The notes beneath the pieces were generated by a model. The model was not told where the DNA came from, made no database searches, and saw only the letters and a program-made list of their open reading frames with translations. Source: Verrucomicrobiota bacterium (GTDB lineage Bacteria > Chlamydiota > Chlamydiia > Chlamydiales > Rhabdochlamydiaceae). Taken from it: a stretch of 64,000 nt of DNA. A program made the translations under genes and the position numbers. The DNA lies in assembly GCA_018240065.1 (NCBI GenBank), contig JAFEGH010000009.1, forward strand, positions 248,001-312,000, given 5' to 3'. This document shows positions 19,156 to 27,878 of this stretch, piece after piece (the stretch's first letter is position 1; the number at the start of each line of letters is the position of its first letter).

Positions 19156-20037
19156 CTATAACTGTTTTTCGACGCCGATCCCTGTTATTTTATCTCTGCC
19201 CCCGAACCGATCCCTAGCTTTAAAGCCCTTAGAATAATCGAGATAAGATTCAATAGACGGGAGTAGGGAACCTTTGGACGGGTTGTTTGTCAGGAGGGTT
19301 TGAAAATCTTCTTTTGTAAAAAAATAATATTTATTTGATTCTTCCCATTTTTTCTTCTCTTCCGCCAGGATCCCTGATGCAATCTCGGATCCAAAAAGAG
19401 CTTCAAGAATGAGAGGGGAGGCGAAGCATAAGGAAGCCGCCTTGCCCTCCTTATCAAAGCAAAGGAAGTCTGAAAGGGGGGGGATTCCTGACTCGCGCGA
19501 GTATTGATTGGTGCCTTTGAGCATCCTGTAGTAGATCGCTTTCAGTTTCGGATCATCGGGATAAAGCTCGGATAAATTTTCTACATGGGAGAGTTTGCGC
19601 GCTTTTTTGAGCATCGCTTCGACCAGTCTATATTCGAGATCTTCCCCGTTCTGCTCCTTTGCATAAAGGCGGTCCTGATAGAGCAAACGCAAGAGTTCGG
19701 CCAGAGGTTCATAGAGAGGGTGGAGCTTCAGTTCCCCTTCCTCTTTGACGAGCGCCCCGATATTGAATTTTGCATTCTCCAGAGGGGGGAAAAGGGTGCG
19801 CCTGGAGACATATTCCTTACTTGCATCGCTCTTTTCCTGTTCTTTTTTGACGAGGGGATCCCCCTTGATTTTCCGGTATGCTTTTTGCGCGATAGCGTTG
19901 CCGACAACTCTCTCCGTGCGCCGGTATCCGTCCAGCGTCGATTCGACAAGAAAGTAGCTTTTCACCTCTCTGAAAAAAGTGAGAGCGATGCAGGAGAAGA
20001 TGATCAGAAAAGTGAAGACGAGCGGCAAGATGTTCAC
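19156..20037 (-). CDS. Probable type II secretion accessory protein (GspK-like position)
   Basis: A 293-residue protein with one N-terminal hydrophobic helix (NILPLVFTFLIIFSCIALTFF) and a long extracytoplasmic domain. The helix is the kind seen in minor pseudopilins, but the canonical Phe-x4-Glu processing motif is not clear. Its start overlaps the stop of the pseudopilin gene upstream by 4 bases, so it is the third pseudopilin-like gene of this set. In Chlamydia, small membrane proteins of this kind follow the gsp genes; equivalence to those or to GspK is my inference from position and size, not from recognisable sequence. Confidence 0.72.
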   Translation of the reverse strand: MNILPLVFTFLIIFSCIALTFFREVKSYFLVESTLDGYRRTERVVGNAIAQKAYRKIKGDPLVKKEQEKSDASKEYVSRRTLFPPLENAKFNIGALVKEEGELKLHPLYEPLAELLRLLYQDRLYAKEQNGEDLEYRLVEAMLKKARKLSHVENLSELYPDDPKLKAIYYRMLKGTNQYSRESGIPPLSDFLCFDKEGKAASLCFASPLILEALFGSEIASGILAEEKKKWEESNKYYFFTKEDFQTLLTNNPSKGSLLPSIESYLDYSKGFKARDRFGGRDKITGIGVEKQL

Positions 20038-20624
20038 GGCTGCCCGGGGTAAGTGATTTTTTCATTGCTGCGAGAAAGGAAAAAAACGAAAGGAATTTCT
20101 TTTCCGTTCCAGGTGAGGTCGACGGCGGCCATCGCGGGGCTCCCTTCCTTTTTTTTCGGCCAAGTCTGTGTCCATGTTCCTTTTTTAGGATCGAAGAGCC
20201 GGCACTTGAAGGCATCGACGTTATCAAGAAGGGTCTCGATCCTGGAGTTTCCCTTCTCAGACCAGCTCGCCAGGCACAGCTCTTTTTTGCCGTTCAGATA
20301 GAGCATTCCTGTCGTTTCGCCGCACATTTTGAAGTCGGGATCGGTTTTCTGCTGGAATTCTATAAAAAGAGGGAGTGAAGAGAGATCGGGGTGCTTTTCG
20401 ATCCAGACGCCTTCTTCTTCTGAGAAGAGAGATCTCAACTTCTGCTGAAAAAGCTCGAGCTGCAGCACTTTTTGCTTCAGCTCTTTCGCAGCAATGTTTT
20501 TTTTAAGCCCCTGGCGGAACGTATTGAACAGCCCTGTGAGCAAAATGCCCAGAAGGAGCATGGCGATGACGACCTCTAGAAGTGTCAAAGAGCGTTTTTT
20601 TTTCATACTTTGTGAAAGAAGCAT
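20034..20624 (-). CDS. Type II secretion pseudopilin (GspJ-like)
   Basis: Prepilin-like protein of 196 residues. The N-terminus reads KKKRSLTLLEVVIAMLLLGILLTG: a short basic leader, the pilin-type helix and the conserved glutamate (E at +5 of the predicted mature protein), which is the class III signal peptide cut by prepilin peptidase. The remaining residues would be the periplasmic head. Two ATGs are possible: 20624, or 20606 (MKKKRSLTLLEV), which gives the shorter, more typical leader. A GC-rich hairpin sits just upstream and separates it from the OPT transporter gene. It would be a minor pseudopilin of a Gsp system whose core genes are outside this window. Confidence 0.85.
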   Translation of the reverse strand: MLLSQSMKKKRSLTLLEVVIAMLLLGILLTGLFNTFRQGLKKNIAAKELKQKVLQLELFQQKLRSLFSEEEGVWIEKHPDLSSLPLFIEFQQKTDPDFKMCGETTGMLYLNGKKELCLASWSEKGNSRIETLLDNVDAFKCRLFDPKKGTWTQTWPKKKEGSPAMAAVDLTWNGKEIPFVFFLSRSNEKITYPGQP

Positions 20625-20629
20625 GAAAC

Positions 20630-20656
20630 AACCCCCCTTTTTTGGGAAGGGGGGTT
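20630..20656 (-). terminator. Intrinsic terminator after the OPT transporter
   Basis: An 8-bp GC-rich perfect stem, AACCCCCC / GGGGGGTT, with an 11-base loop lies about 20 bases beyond the OPT stop codon and is followed on the minus strand by TTGTTTC. It separates the transporter from the pseudopilin genes downstream. The right arm (GGGGGG) also lies 7 bases before the ATG at 20624 and could serve as its ribosome-binding site. Confidence 0.65.
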
Positions 20657-20675
20657 CTAAGATAACAATGGATAC

Positions 20676-22541
20676 TTATTTTTTGCCCATGAGTCTGGCG
20701 GGGGGCTTGAGAGCAAACCACCCGAGGGCGATAGCTAAAAGTCCATAGATCGCCAGGCTAGCCCAGTCAGGCAGCCAGCCGTTTGCGCTGGCAGGAACGA
20801 TTCCGCCTACGGTGAACAAGGCGATGATCACGCCGGTGCAGGCGTCGCCTGCCACAAAGCCTGATGCGGCAAGGACGCCGCGGTCTGTCGAGCTGGAGTT
20901 TTTCTCTCTTTTTTTGACAAAGGCCGAGACGAGTCCGCCGACCATCATCCCTGTGCTCAGCGAGAGCGGCAGGTAGAGTCCGATCGCAAACGGCAGGATC
21001 GGCAGTTTCAAGAGTTCGAGAACAAGTCCAAGGACGGCGCCGACAATCACAAGCGTAGTCGGAATATCTCCGCCGATGACCCCTTTTGCGATAAGGGCCA
21101 TCATCGTTCCTTGCGGCGCGGGCATCTGCGCTGAGCCGAATCCATAAGCTTTGTCGAGCAGATACAGAGTTCCTCCGATCGCAAGCGCGGGCAGGATCAC
21201 CCCGATGATCTCGCCGATCTGCTGGAGGCGAGGAGTTGCGCCGAGCAGATAGCCAGTCTTCAAATCCTGCGACGTTGTTCCTGCCAGAGCAATGGCGACG
21301 TTGGCGACGACGCTCATGGTCAGGGCGGCGATCAGATAAATTCTCTCTGTCCAGCCGAGAAGAACGAAGATGAGGCAAGTGATTAATAGAGTCGTGATCG
21401 TCATTCCTGAAACAGGATTTGATGTGCTTCCGACAATCCCGACAGTCAGAGAGGTGACGGCCACAAAGAAGAATCCCAGAAGGATCAGCAGCAGGATCGT
21501 CAGGAAGTTCATTGGCAGTCCGGGAAATAGCCAGAGGGTCAAAATGATCGCCACAGATCCCAAAATGAGCCAGCGGAGAGAGATGTCCCGATCAGTCCGA
21601 AGAGGCTGTTTCGTGAAGCTGAATCCCTGGAACAGTTCATCGAATCCGACCTTTAGCGTCTTTCCGATCAGCGGTGCGATTTTGATCAGGCTCAAAATCC
21701 CCCCGACTGCGATCGTGCCGGCGCCGATGTAGCGGACATAATCGGACCAGATATCGTCGGAGGACATTTGAGAAATCGGCGAAGTTCCGGGATAGATTGT
21801 GATATCGCCGGTACCAAACATCCGGATCAAAGGGATGAGGACCCACCATCCTAAAGCGCCGCCTGCAAACAGCAGAGCAGAGATGCGGGGGCCGACGATG
21901 AAGCCGACGCCGAGGAGAGCGGGGGTGCAGTCCATGCTGAATTGAGTCTTTTGGAAAGGAGCGATGATCCAGGAGGGGGCTTCTTTGAAAAAGTAGAATG
22001 CGCTTGAGCAGAGTTTATGAAGCGAGCCGACGATGATCCCCAAAAATGCCATCATCGCTTTGCCGCGTGAGGACTCCCCCGACTTTAAGATTTCGGCGCA
22101 CGCAGTTCCTTCGGGAAAAGGGAGCTTGCCATGCTCCTGAACAATGATATAGCGGCGCATCGGGATCATGAAGAGGACCCCTAATATACCGCCGAGTGCG
22201 GCTAACAAAAAAATGCGCGAGGGGGAAGGGCGATCGCCTAGCAGAAACAGCGCCGGAACGGTAAAGATGACGCCCGCTGCAAGTCCTTCGCCGACCGATG
22301 CGATCGTCTGCACCATATTGTTTTCGAGGATCGAAACCTTCTTGAAGAACGTGCGCAGGATGGCCATCGACAGAACGGCCGCAGGGATCGATGCGGAGAC
22401 AGTTGTCCCGACTTTCAAGCCCAGATAAGCATTCCCGATCCCGAACACAAGGCCCAGCACAATCCCGAGGGTGATGGCTCGAAATGTGAACTCGCGGGTT
22501 TTAACATCTTTTGCCGAAATAAAAGGCTGATGCACAGACAT
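20676..22541 (-). CDS. OPT-family oligopeptide transporter
   Basis: Polytopic inner-membrane carrier of 621 residues that probably imports small peptides or metal chelates by cation coupling. Well over a dozen hydrophobic helices are visible. Typical OPT features include the N-terminal FTFRAITLGIVLGLVFGIGNAYLGLKVG, PEGTACAEIL after the second helix pair, and repeated glycine-rich helices such as TGMMVGGLVSAF. The bacterial YPL/OPT branch has this length. It is flanked on both sides by pseudopilin-like genes and has its own terminator, so it looks like an insertion into a type II secretion gene run. Peptide import suits an intracellular parasite or symbiont. Confidence 0.93.
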   Translation of the reverse strand: MSVHQPFISAKDVKTREFTFRAITLGIVLGLVFGIGNAYLGLKVGTTVSASIPAAVLSMAILRTFFKKVSILENNMVQTIASVGEGLAAGVIFTVPALFLLGDRPSPSRIFLLAALGGILGVLFMIPMRRYIIVQEHGKLPFPEGTACAEILKSGESSRGKAMMAFLGIIVGSLHKLCSSAFYFFKEAPSWIIAPFQKTQFSMDCTPALLGVGFIVGPRISALLFAGGALGWWVLIPLIRMFGTGDITIYPGTSPISQMSSDDIWSDYVRYIGAGTIAVGGILSLIKIAPLIGKTLKVGFDELFQGFSFTKQPLRTDRDISLRWLILGSVAIILTLWLFPGLPMNFLTILLLILLGFFFVAVTSLTVGIVGSTSNPVSGMTITTLLITCLIFVLLGWTERIYLIAALTMSVVANVAIALAGTTSQDLKTGYLLGATPRLQQIGEIIGVILPALAIGGTLYLLDKAYGFGSAQMPAPQGTMMALIAKGVIGGDIPTTLVIVGAVLGLVLELLKLPILPFAIGLYLPLSLSTGMMVGGLVSAFVKKREKNSSSTDRGVLAASGFVAGDACTGVIIALFTVGGIVPASANGWLPDWASLAIYGLLAIALGWFALKPPARLMGKK

Positions 22542-22641
22542 GCGTATTCCTTAATTCTTTCGAGGCAGTCGAAACCGCCTCTTTGGTTAGTCTGAGCTCA
22601 AAATGCCGTGAAGTTATTTTTTTATCCAGCAAGTTAATTGA

Positions 22642-23178
22642 TCAAGGTCCTGTAGGAGCGCCCTCAGGCAGGACAGGGGCCGCAGCGGGAGCGGAGGTCT
22701 TGCCAACAAGGACCTGATAGATGAATGACTTCGAGGTCCTGGGGTTCTTTTTTCCCTGAAATAGCTTCATCCCCTTTTCCAGGGGTTTAATTTCTACGCG
22801 GAAGGTCGCTAGGCGCCACTCATCGCCGTTTTGCGCCTTCTTCCCGACGGAATGCAGTGTGCCGCGCCGTACAAACTTTCTTTTCCCGAGCGGCTCGATG
22901 GCAACCTCGACTACATCCTCGAGGACGACTGTCTTCTCCTGGGAAGGCTGTGCGATCTGCTTCCAGGGGATCTCGTTCCTGTAAAGTTTTTCCTTGATTT
23001 CCGCAAACGCCAAATCGGCAAGTCTTTGGGCCTGCATGCGATAGGCGCTCCTGACCTCTTCCTGGATGGCGCGCATCGGCAGCTGCGCGAGAGGAAGCGC
23101 GCACGTCCCGACTAAAAATAAGGCGATCAGCAGCTCCAGTAAAAGAAACCTGCGCCCTTGACTGGATATCCCAGCCAA
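22642..23178 (-). CDS. Type II secretion pseudopilin (GspI-like)
   Basis: Minor-pseudopilin-like protein of about 178 residues. I place the start at TTG 23178 because GAGG lies 5 bases upstream of it and the longer in-frame version would run into the divergent gene that starts at 23219. The N-terminus then reads LAGISSQGRRFLLLELLIALFLVG: a basic leader followed by a pilin helix with glutamate at the +5-like position. The C-terminal part is proline- and alanine-rich. It belongs with the pseudopilins at 20034 and 19156, separated from them by the OPT transporter. The exact Gsp letter is uncertain. Confidence 0.78.
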   Translation of the reverse strand: MAGISSQGRRFLLLELLIALFLVGTCALPLAQLPMRAIQEEVRSAYRMQAQRLADLAFAEIKEKLYRNEIPWKQIAQPSQEKTVVLEDVVEVAIEPLGKRKFVRRGTLHSVGKKAQNGDEWRLATFRVEIKPLEKGMKLFQGKKNPRTSKSFIYQVLVGKTSAPAAAPVLPEGAPTGP

Positions 23179-23218
23179 GCTAACCTCATTCTTATTAAAT
23201 TTTCGGTGAAATTTTTTT

Positions 23219-24211
23219 ATGAAACTCAAGGGCAAGGCGCTCTTTAATCTCCTTAAAATCAGCTGGCTTGAAGACCGCAATAGCGATGTCCAGCAGTGGC
23301 AGGTCGAAGATTTGCGGGATTTGAGCATCGAGGATTTGTTTTCCCGTTTAAAAAGCATAGGGCTCATTTTAAACGAGGAGAGTTTTTACCTCTATGCGGA
23401 AAACTGCGAGAGCCCCGAGGAGCTCGCTGACTGCGTCTGGTTCGAAGAGGATGACCTCGAAGGGCACGACAAGGCTTATCTGCTTCTCTTTGAACTCTGG
23501 AGAAGGCTCCTTCCGGGAAAAATGTGCCTATCCGTCTTCTGCGACGAGATCGATCAGATGATTGATCTGTACGACAGCGGGGAGATGGAAAATGAAGAGA
23601 CGCTGCAAAACGCCTTATCGATGCTGGAAGATGTCCTCGACGAAGCCTATGACGAGGAAGGAGACCCTCAGGCGATTTTTTCCGCAGTCGCCGATTACTG
23701 CGCCCACGACCTCGAGCGGTTCATCTTCGACTACATCTCCGATCAGATCATTGAAAAGAACGAGACATATGCCTCGGAACTGGTCGATGCCTTCTATGAT
23801 TATTCTTCCGATCGCCGCCGTTTCGATCTACTTCGCGCGCGTCTGTTCGCCATTTCCGATCTTGAGGAATCCAACATCATCTACGGAAGGATTCTTGAAG
23901 AACTGGCGGATGAACCTGATCTCGAACTGGTCGCCCAGGTTGCAGAAAGTCTGATTCGCCATGGCGATGTCCGATTGTTCATGCAGGCAATCAAACAGGC
24001 TCTCCCCCTTCTTAGGACGGAAGAGGAGTTTCAAAGCCTTCTAGCGCTATGCGCTGAATATTACCGCTGTCTCGATCGAGACGCAGAAGAGAAAACCATC
24101 AAGGGTCTGCTTGACGAAAGATCTTCGCGCCCGCTTGAAAAAGCGATCGAGCCAACGGATAAAGCGCTGGAGCGCATCTCCCAGATGATCTCGATTCATT
24201 TTAAGGAATAG
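23219..24211 (+). CDS. Acidic orphan protein
   Basis: A 330-residue, strongly acidic, soluble and apparently all-helical protein. There is no signal peptide or membrane segment. Clusters of Asp and Glu (EEDDLEGHDKA, DEAYDEEGDP, ADEPDLELVAQV) dominate, and several stretches look like amphipathic helical hairpins. I do not recognise a family. It is divergent from the pseudopilin operon with only about 40 bases between start codons and is followed by the small lipoprotein gene on the same strand. Its acidity and helical content would suit a scaffold or chaperone, but that is only a guess. Confidence 0.8.
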   Translation: MKLKGKALFNLLKISWLEDRNSDVQQWQVEDLRDLSIEDLFSRLKSIGLILNEESFYLYAENCESPEELADCVWFEEDDLEGHDKAYLLLFELWRRLLPGKMCLSVFCDEIDQMIDLYDSGEMENEETLQNALSMLEDVLDEAYDEEGDPQAIFSAVADYCAHDLERFIFDYISDQIIEKNETYASELVDAFYDYSSDRRRFDLLRARLFAISDLEESNIIYGRILEELADEPDLELVAQVAESLIRHGDVRLFMQAIKQALPLLRTEEEFQSLLALCAEYYRCLDRDAEEKTIKGLLDERSSRPLEKAIEPTDKALERISQMISIHFKE

Positions 24212-24291
24212 GCCAGTCTCCTTTTTTTTCTGTAAACTAATTTTTGTGTTTTCATATAGTGCGTTTTTGTAAGAAATAACAAGGAGGCCTT

Positions 24292-24528
24292 ATGAATTTA
24301 CTTTTTCGCAAACAATTCAGTCATGCGGCGATTGCTGCTTTTACAGCGGCGGCGCTGATGTTGACTGGATGCAGCGGCGGTTCCAACATGACGTCGAAAG
24401 CCTCAAAAGCTCAGCTTGGCGATGACGCGACCCCTCCCACCTCCGATCAGGATGCTACCCCTGATTCCTCGGGGCAAAATGATAGTGCGGCTCCCGAAGA
24501 GGACTCCAGCGATCAGTCTTCAAGCTAG
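24292..24528 (+). CDS. Small lipoprotein
   Basis: A 78-residue lipoprotein. The N-terminus has basic residues, an alanine-rich hydrophobic segment and a lipobox LTGC with the acylated cysteine at C27. The mature part is only about 50 residues, rich in Ser, Asp, Pro and Glu and probably unstructured. AAGGAGG lies 5 bases before the ATG, one of the strongest ribosome-binding sites in the window, which implies high expression. A hairpin follows the stop. Function is unknown; small abundant lipoproteins of this kind often sit in the outer membrane. Confidence 0.85.
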   Translation: MNLLFRKQFSHAAIAAFTAAALMLTGCSGGSNMTSKASKAQLGDDATPPTSDQDATPDSSGQNDSAAPEEDSSDQSSS

Positions 24529-24534
24529 CGTTTT

Positions 24535-24571
24535 GAGATGATGGCGAGTTACCGGCTCGCCGCAAAATCTC
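24535..24571 (+). terminator. Terminator-like hairpin after the small lipoprotein
   Basis: GGCGAG / CTCGCC form a 6-bp stem with a 7-base loop, extended by GAGAT / ATCTC on the outside, and the sequence TTTTCC follows. It lies just beyond the lipoprotein stop codon. The outer stem is interrupted, so strength is uncertain. Confidence 0.5.
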
Positions 24572-24590
24572 TTTTCCTAAAGTTTCTGGT

Positions 24591-25346
24591 TCAGAGTACT
24601 TGTATCGGAGTAAAATCGAGATAGTCGCAGGAAGTGAACAGATACTTCACGCCGCGGGCCTCTCCGAAGGGGAGGCTCCCTCTTCGCACGTTGTGCAAAT
24701 GTCCAAAGACGCAAATATCGATTTTGAAAGTTTCCAAAATCTCGGAGGCGCGCGATGGCGCGAGATCTGCCCCGATCGGGGGATAGTGTGTCATCGCGAT
24801 CTTTAGCTTGGCGGCTTTGGGGAGCAAAGAGAGGCTGAGTTTGAGCCTTTCGAGTTCCCGAATGAAAATCCTTTCCTCTTCTTCTTTTTCATGCGCCAGT
24901 TCTTCGGGGGTTTTGATCCGGGCCCTGGGGTTCTCCTGGAATTCGACGAACTTGTTGAAGCTGTATTCCGGGGTGTCCCAAAGTCTGCTTCCGCCGATGG
25001 CGATCCCATTCCAGAGAAAGATGTTGTTGTGGATGAAATGGATCGAGGGGGGCATCGCTTTGGCAAGTTTGGAGGCGGAGCTCCACCAGTAGTCGTGGTT
25101 GCCGCGGAGGATCACCTTCGTTCCGGGAAGGGCGTCTATCCAGCAAAGGTCGACAAGAGCGACGTCCAGGGTCATCGCCCAGGAGATGTCCCCGGGGAGA
25201 AGGACCAGGTCATCAGGGCCGATCAGCTTTTTCCAGTGCGCCTGAATTTTTTCAGCATATTGCTTCCAGGAAGGACCGAACGCTTCCATCGTTTTGCTTG
25301 GAACGCCAAATGCGAGGTGGGGGTCGGAAAGGGCCCAAACGGACAT
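24591..25346 (-). CDS. Metallophosphoesterase
   Basis: Calcineurin-like phosphoesterase of 251 residues, cytoplasmic. The dimetal motifs appear in order: DPHLAFG (D-x-H, residues 8-10), GDISWAMTL (GD), GNHDYWW (GNHD), THYPP (H) and FGHLHNVRRG (GHxH). Substrate unknown; relatives act on nucleotides, phosphoproteins or lipid intermediates. It begins 18 bases after glgC on the same strand, so it is probably in one transcript with the glycogen gene. Confidence 0.92.
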   Translation of the reverse strand: MSVWALSDPHLAFGVPSKTMEAFGPSWKQYAEKIQAHWKKLIGPDDLVLLPGDISWAMTLDVALVDLCWIDALPGTKVILRGNHDYWWSSASKLAKAMPPSIHFIHNNIFLWNGIAIGGSRLWDTPEYSFNKFVEFQENPRARIKTPEELAHEKEEEERIFIRELERLKLSLSLLPKAAKLKIAMTHYPPIGADLAPSRASEILETFKIDICVFGHLHNVRRGSLPFGEARGVKYLFTSCDYLDFTPIQVL

Positions 25347-25364
25347 AAATTAAGAAGGGTTGGA

Positions 25365-26669
25365 TTAGAGGACAAAATTATCGGGGACCTTCGTCCCTGA
25401 AGTGACGATGATAATTCCATCCCGGATAAAAATGCCATCCCCATCGAATTTCTGCAGGTTGTTTTTGTTGACGAGTTGCACATTGTTCCCTACAGAGGCA
25501 TGCTCGTCGAGGATCGTTTTTTCAATTCGGCAGTTTTCGCCGATGGAATACGCTCCATGTGCTGCGGAACCCATGGAAAGGTGGGGCTCGTTGAACAGCG
25601 TCCCCAGGATGATCGAGTTGCGGACGACTGTGCCCTTGTTGATCTTGATCCGGATGCCCACGATGCTGTTCGATATCTCCTGGGCGTCGATAATGGCTCC
25701 CTGTCCGATGATCGAGCCGTTGATGAGTGTGTCGCGGATCAGGGGGCTGGGGAGGTTGTGGGGATGGGTAAAGATCGGATTGTGGTCATCGTAGGTGTCC
25801 AAGCAGTTTTTCTGTGCAGTGAGCGCCATGTTGGCGTTGTAGTAGGAGGCGATCGTGCCGATGTCCTCCCAATACCCTTTGTAGACGTAGGAAGCGGTCT
25901 TTCCTTTTTTGACCTGGATGGGGATGAGATCTTTGCCGAAATCATCTCCCTGCTCTTTGAGGAGATCGAAGAGCGCCTGTCTTTTAAAGATGTAAATCCC
26001 CATCGAAGCCAGATAGTGGGTCTCTTTGGGGTGCAGGATATGATGCCCTTTCAGGAACTCCTGGGGAAGGGCATACTGTTTGAGAATTTGCGGGTCGGTG
26101 GGCTTTTCGAAAAACTCATGGATTCGGTTTCCGGAGTCTATTTTGAGCAGGCCCATCCGTTTGGCCTCATTCTCTTCGACAGGAATCGAAGCGATGACAA
26201 GATCCGCGTCCTGTTTTTTGGCGAAGTTGAGCATCTCGGTGAAGTTGATGTTGTAGAGCTGGTCGCCTGACAGGATCAGGAAATAGTCGACGGGAGAGTT
26301 CTCGAAGTGCTCCATGTTCTGCCGGACGGCATCGGCCGTGCCTTTGAACCAGAGTTTGCGCACGGGGGTCTCCTCAGGACAGAGCATCTGGATCTTGGAC
26401 TGGCGGAAGTAGTCCAGCTGAAAGGTCTCAAGAATGTGCTGATGCAGCGAGGAGGCGAAATACTGGGAGATGACGAAGATCCGCTGAATATGGGCATTAA
26501 GCGAATTCGAGATAGGAATGTCGATCAGGCGGTATCTTCCCCCGAAACACACAGAGGGTTTGCAACGAGTCTGTGTCAAAGGAAACAAGCGGGTGCCTTG
26601 GCCGCCAGCAAGAATAATGCTGGCGACTCTGCTCATAATCTCTTTCTGTTTATTCTTGTCAGGGGACAC
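25365..26669 (-). CDS. glgC: Glucose-1-phosphate adenylyltransferase
   Basis: ADP-glucose pyrophosphorylase, the committed step of glycogen synthesis. The N-terminal nucleotidyltransferase domain has GGQGTRLFPLT and KPSVCFGGRYRLIDIPISN, the activator and catalytic regions including LSGDQLYNINF, and a C-terminal left-handed beta-helix domain with hexapeptide repeats. The 434-residue length is normal. Chlamydiae are known to make glycogen, so the gene fits. It is followed by the metallophosphoesterase. A 247-base, AT-rich non-coding stretch (26670-26916) upstream should carry its promoter; I see no other gene there. Confidence 0.96.
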   Translation of the reverse strand: MSPDKNKQKEIMSRVASIILAGGQGTRLFPLTQTRCKPSVCFGGRYRLIDIPISNSLNAHIQRIFVISQYFASSLHQHILETFQLDYFRQSKIQMLCPEETPVRKLWFKGTADAVRQNMEHFENSPVDYFLILSGDQLYNINFTEMLNFAKKQDADLVIASIPVEENEAKRMGLLKIDSGNRIHEFFEKPTDPQILKQYALPQEFLKGHHILHPKETHYLASMGIYIFKRQALFDLLKEQGDDFGKDLIPIQVKKGKTASYVYKGYWEDIGTIASYYNANMALTAQKNCLDTYDDHNPIFTHPHNLPSPLIRDTLINGSIIGQGAIIDAQEISNSIVGIRIKINKGTVVRNSIILGTLFNEPHLSMGSAAHGAYSIGENCRIEKTILDEHASVGNNVQLVNKNNLQKFDGDGIFIRDGIIIVTSGTKVPDNFVL

Positions 26670-26916
26670 GGGACCCTCTCATCAGCCTTCAAATAATATT
26701 TATAACACAGTTTTAAATATGAAATCAATTTAGTTTAGCAATTGATGGCTTTGAATTTGTTGTGGTTGTGTTCTGTTTTGTTAATTACTTAATTGAAGTT
26801 CAGGGTATTATGAAGTTTTTTAAATTAATGTAAAAAACTTGTCAGCTATAGAACAATAGTCCGATGATGGGAGAGTGGGGAGAATGTGCTTTCTTGCTGT
26901 AAATTAATGATTTAAG

Positions 26917-27837
26917 TCAAACAGGGGCACCTTTGAAGAATCTGCGGAGGAAAAAGTCGGCGATCCCTTTCAAAGCGGCCCGGTTAAGCCTCTTTTCTTC
27001 GGGCAACGACCGGGGATTGATCGAGAAGAATAGAATCTCGCAGAGCTCTTTTGGAAAGCGTGTCACATAGAAGCGCAGGAGTTGATGCTTTGGAATATTT
27101 CTCTGGAGGAACAGAAGGCGGTTCCTGAAGTAGTAGTATTGCCACAAAGGGCCGCGGTTTCCGCCCTCGAACGCACGGGAGATCTTATGCCAGACTTTGG
27201 CCTCAGGAACAAAGAGGCATCGATAGCCCGCTTTGCGGATCCTCCAGCACCAGTCGATCTCCTCCCAGATCAGGAAAAACTCGGGGGCCATCAGGCCGAC
27301 CTTTTCGATGGCCTCTCTTTTGACGAAGAGGGCGCAGCCGCAAGCATAGCCGATGTCGCGCACGGCATCCCACTGTTTCTCCAGATCGGAGTCAAGGCAT
27401 CCATTGTGGAAGCAGCGGTAGGTCCGGGGATTCACATTTCCGCCCGCATGCCAGATCTGGGTCGGTTCGTCGTAGAAGAAGATCTTGGCGCCGAAAACGG
27501 CGGCGTCTGGATGTGCCGCGGCAGCCCTGGCAAAAGAGGAGAGCGCGTCGGGAGCTGCCACCGCATCGTTGTTGAGAAGAAGGACTGCATCGGCCCCCCG
27601 CTCGAGCGCAGCGCGGATGCCGACGTTGTTCCCTTCTGCGAATCCGAGATTCTCCGTATTGCGGACGAAATGCAGTCGGGAAAAGGGTTTGACCGCGTTT
27701 TCAAGCTCGGGATCCTCCGAGGCGTTGTCGACGAGGAGAATTTCGTAGGCTGGATAGTCTTGTCGGGAGAGGGAATCGAGGCATTCGAGGGTGTCGGAAA
27801 AGTTGCGATAGTGGAGGACGACGACCGCGATTTTCAT
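26917..27837 (-). CDS. Glycosyltransferase family 2
   Basis: Inverting GT-A glycosyltransferase of 306 residues, likely acting on envelope or extracellular glycans. The N-terminus (VVVLHYRNFSDTLECLDSL ending in LLVDNASED) is typical of rhamnosyltransferase-like GT2 enzymes. LLNNDAVA supplies the metal-binding D-x-D-like region, and EEIDWCWRIRKAGYR is the ED/W catalytic segment. It has no membrane segment beyond a possible amphipathic C-terminus. It starts 41 bases after the lipA stop on the same strand, so it may be cotranscribed with lpdA-lipA. Confidence 0.9.
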   Translation of the reverse strand: MKIAVVVLHYRNFSDTLECLDSLSRQDYPAYEILLVDNASEDPELENAVKPFSRLHFVRNTENLGFAEGNNVGIRAALERGADAVLLLNNDAVAAPDALSSFARAAAAHPDAAVFGAKIFFYDEPTQIWHAGGNVNPRTYRCFHNGCLDSDLEKQWDAVRDIGYACGCALFVKREAIEKVGLMAPEFFLIWEEIDWCWRIRKAGYRCLFVPEAKVWHKISRAFEGGNRGPLWQYYYFRNRLLFLQRNIPKHQLLRFYVTRFPKELCEILFFSINPRSLPEEKRLNRAALKGIADFFLRRFFKGAPV

Positions 27838-27878
27838 AAGGGCGCTACTCCGGTTCGCTCACAGTCTTGATATAACCT

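Noticed and set aside
25476-26270. 264-codon plus-strand frame opposite glgC
   Set aside because: Antisense shadow of the clearly recognised glgC; no ribosome site or protein features.
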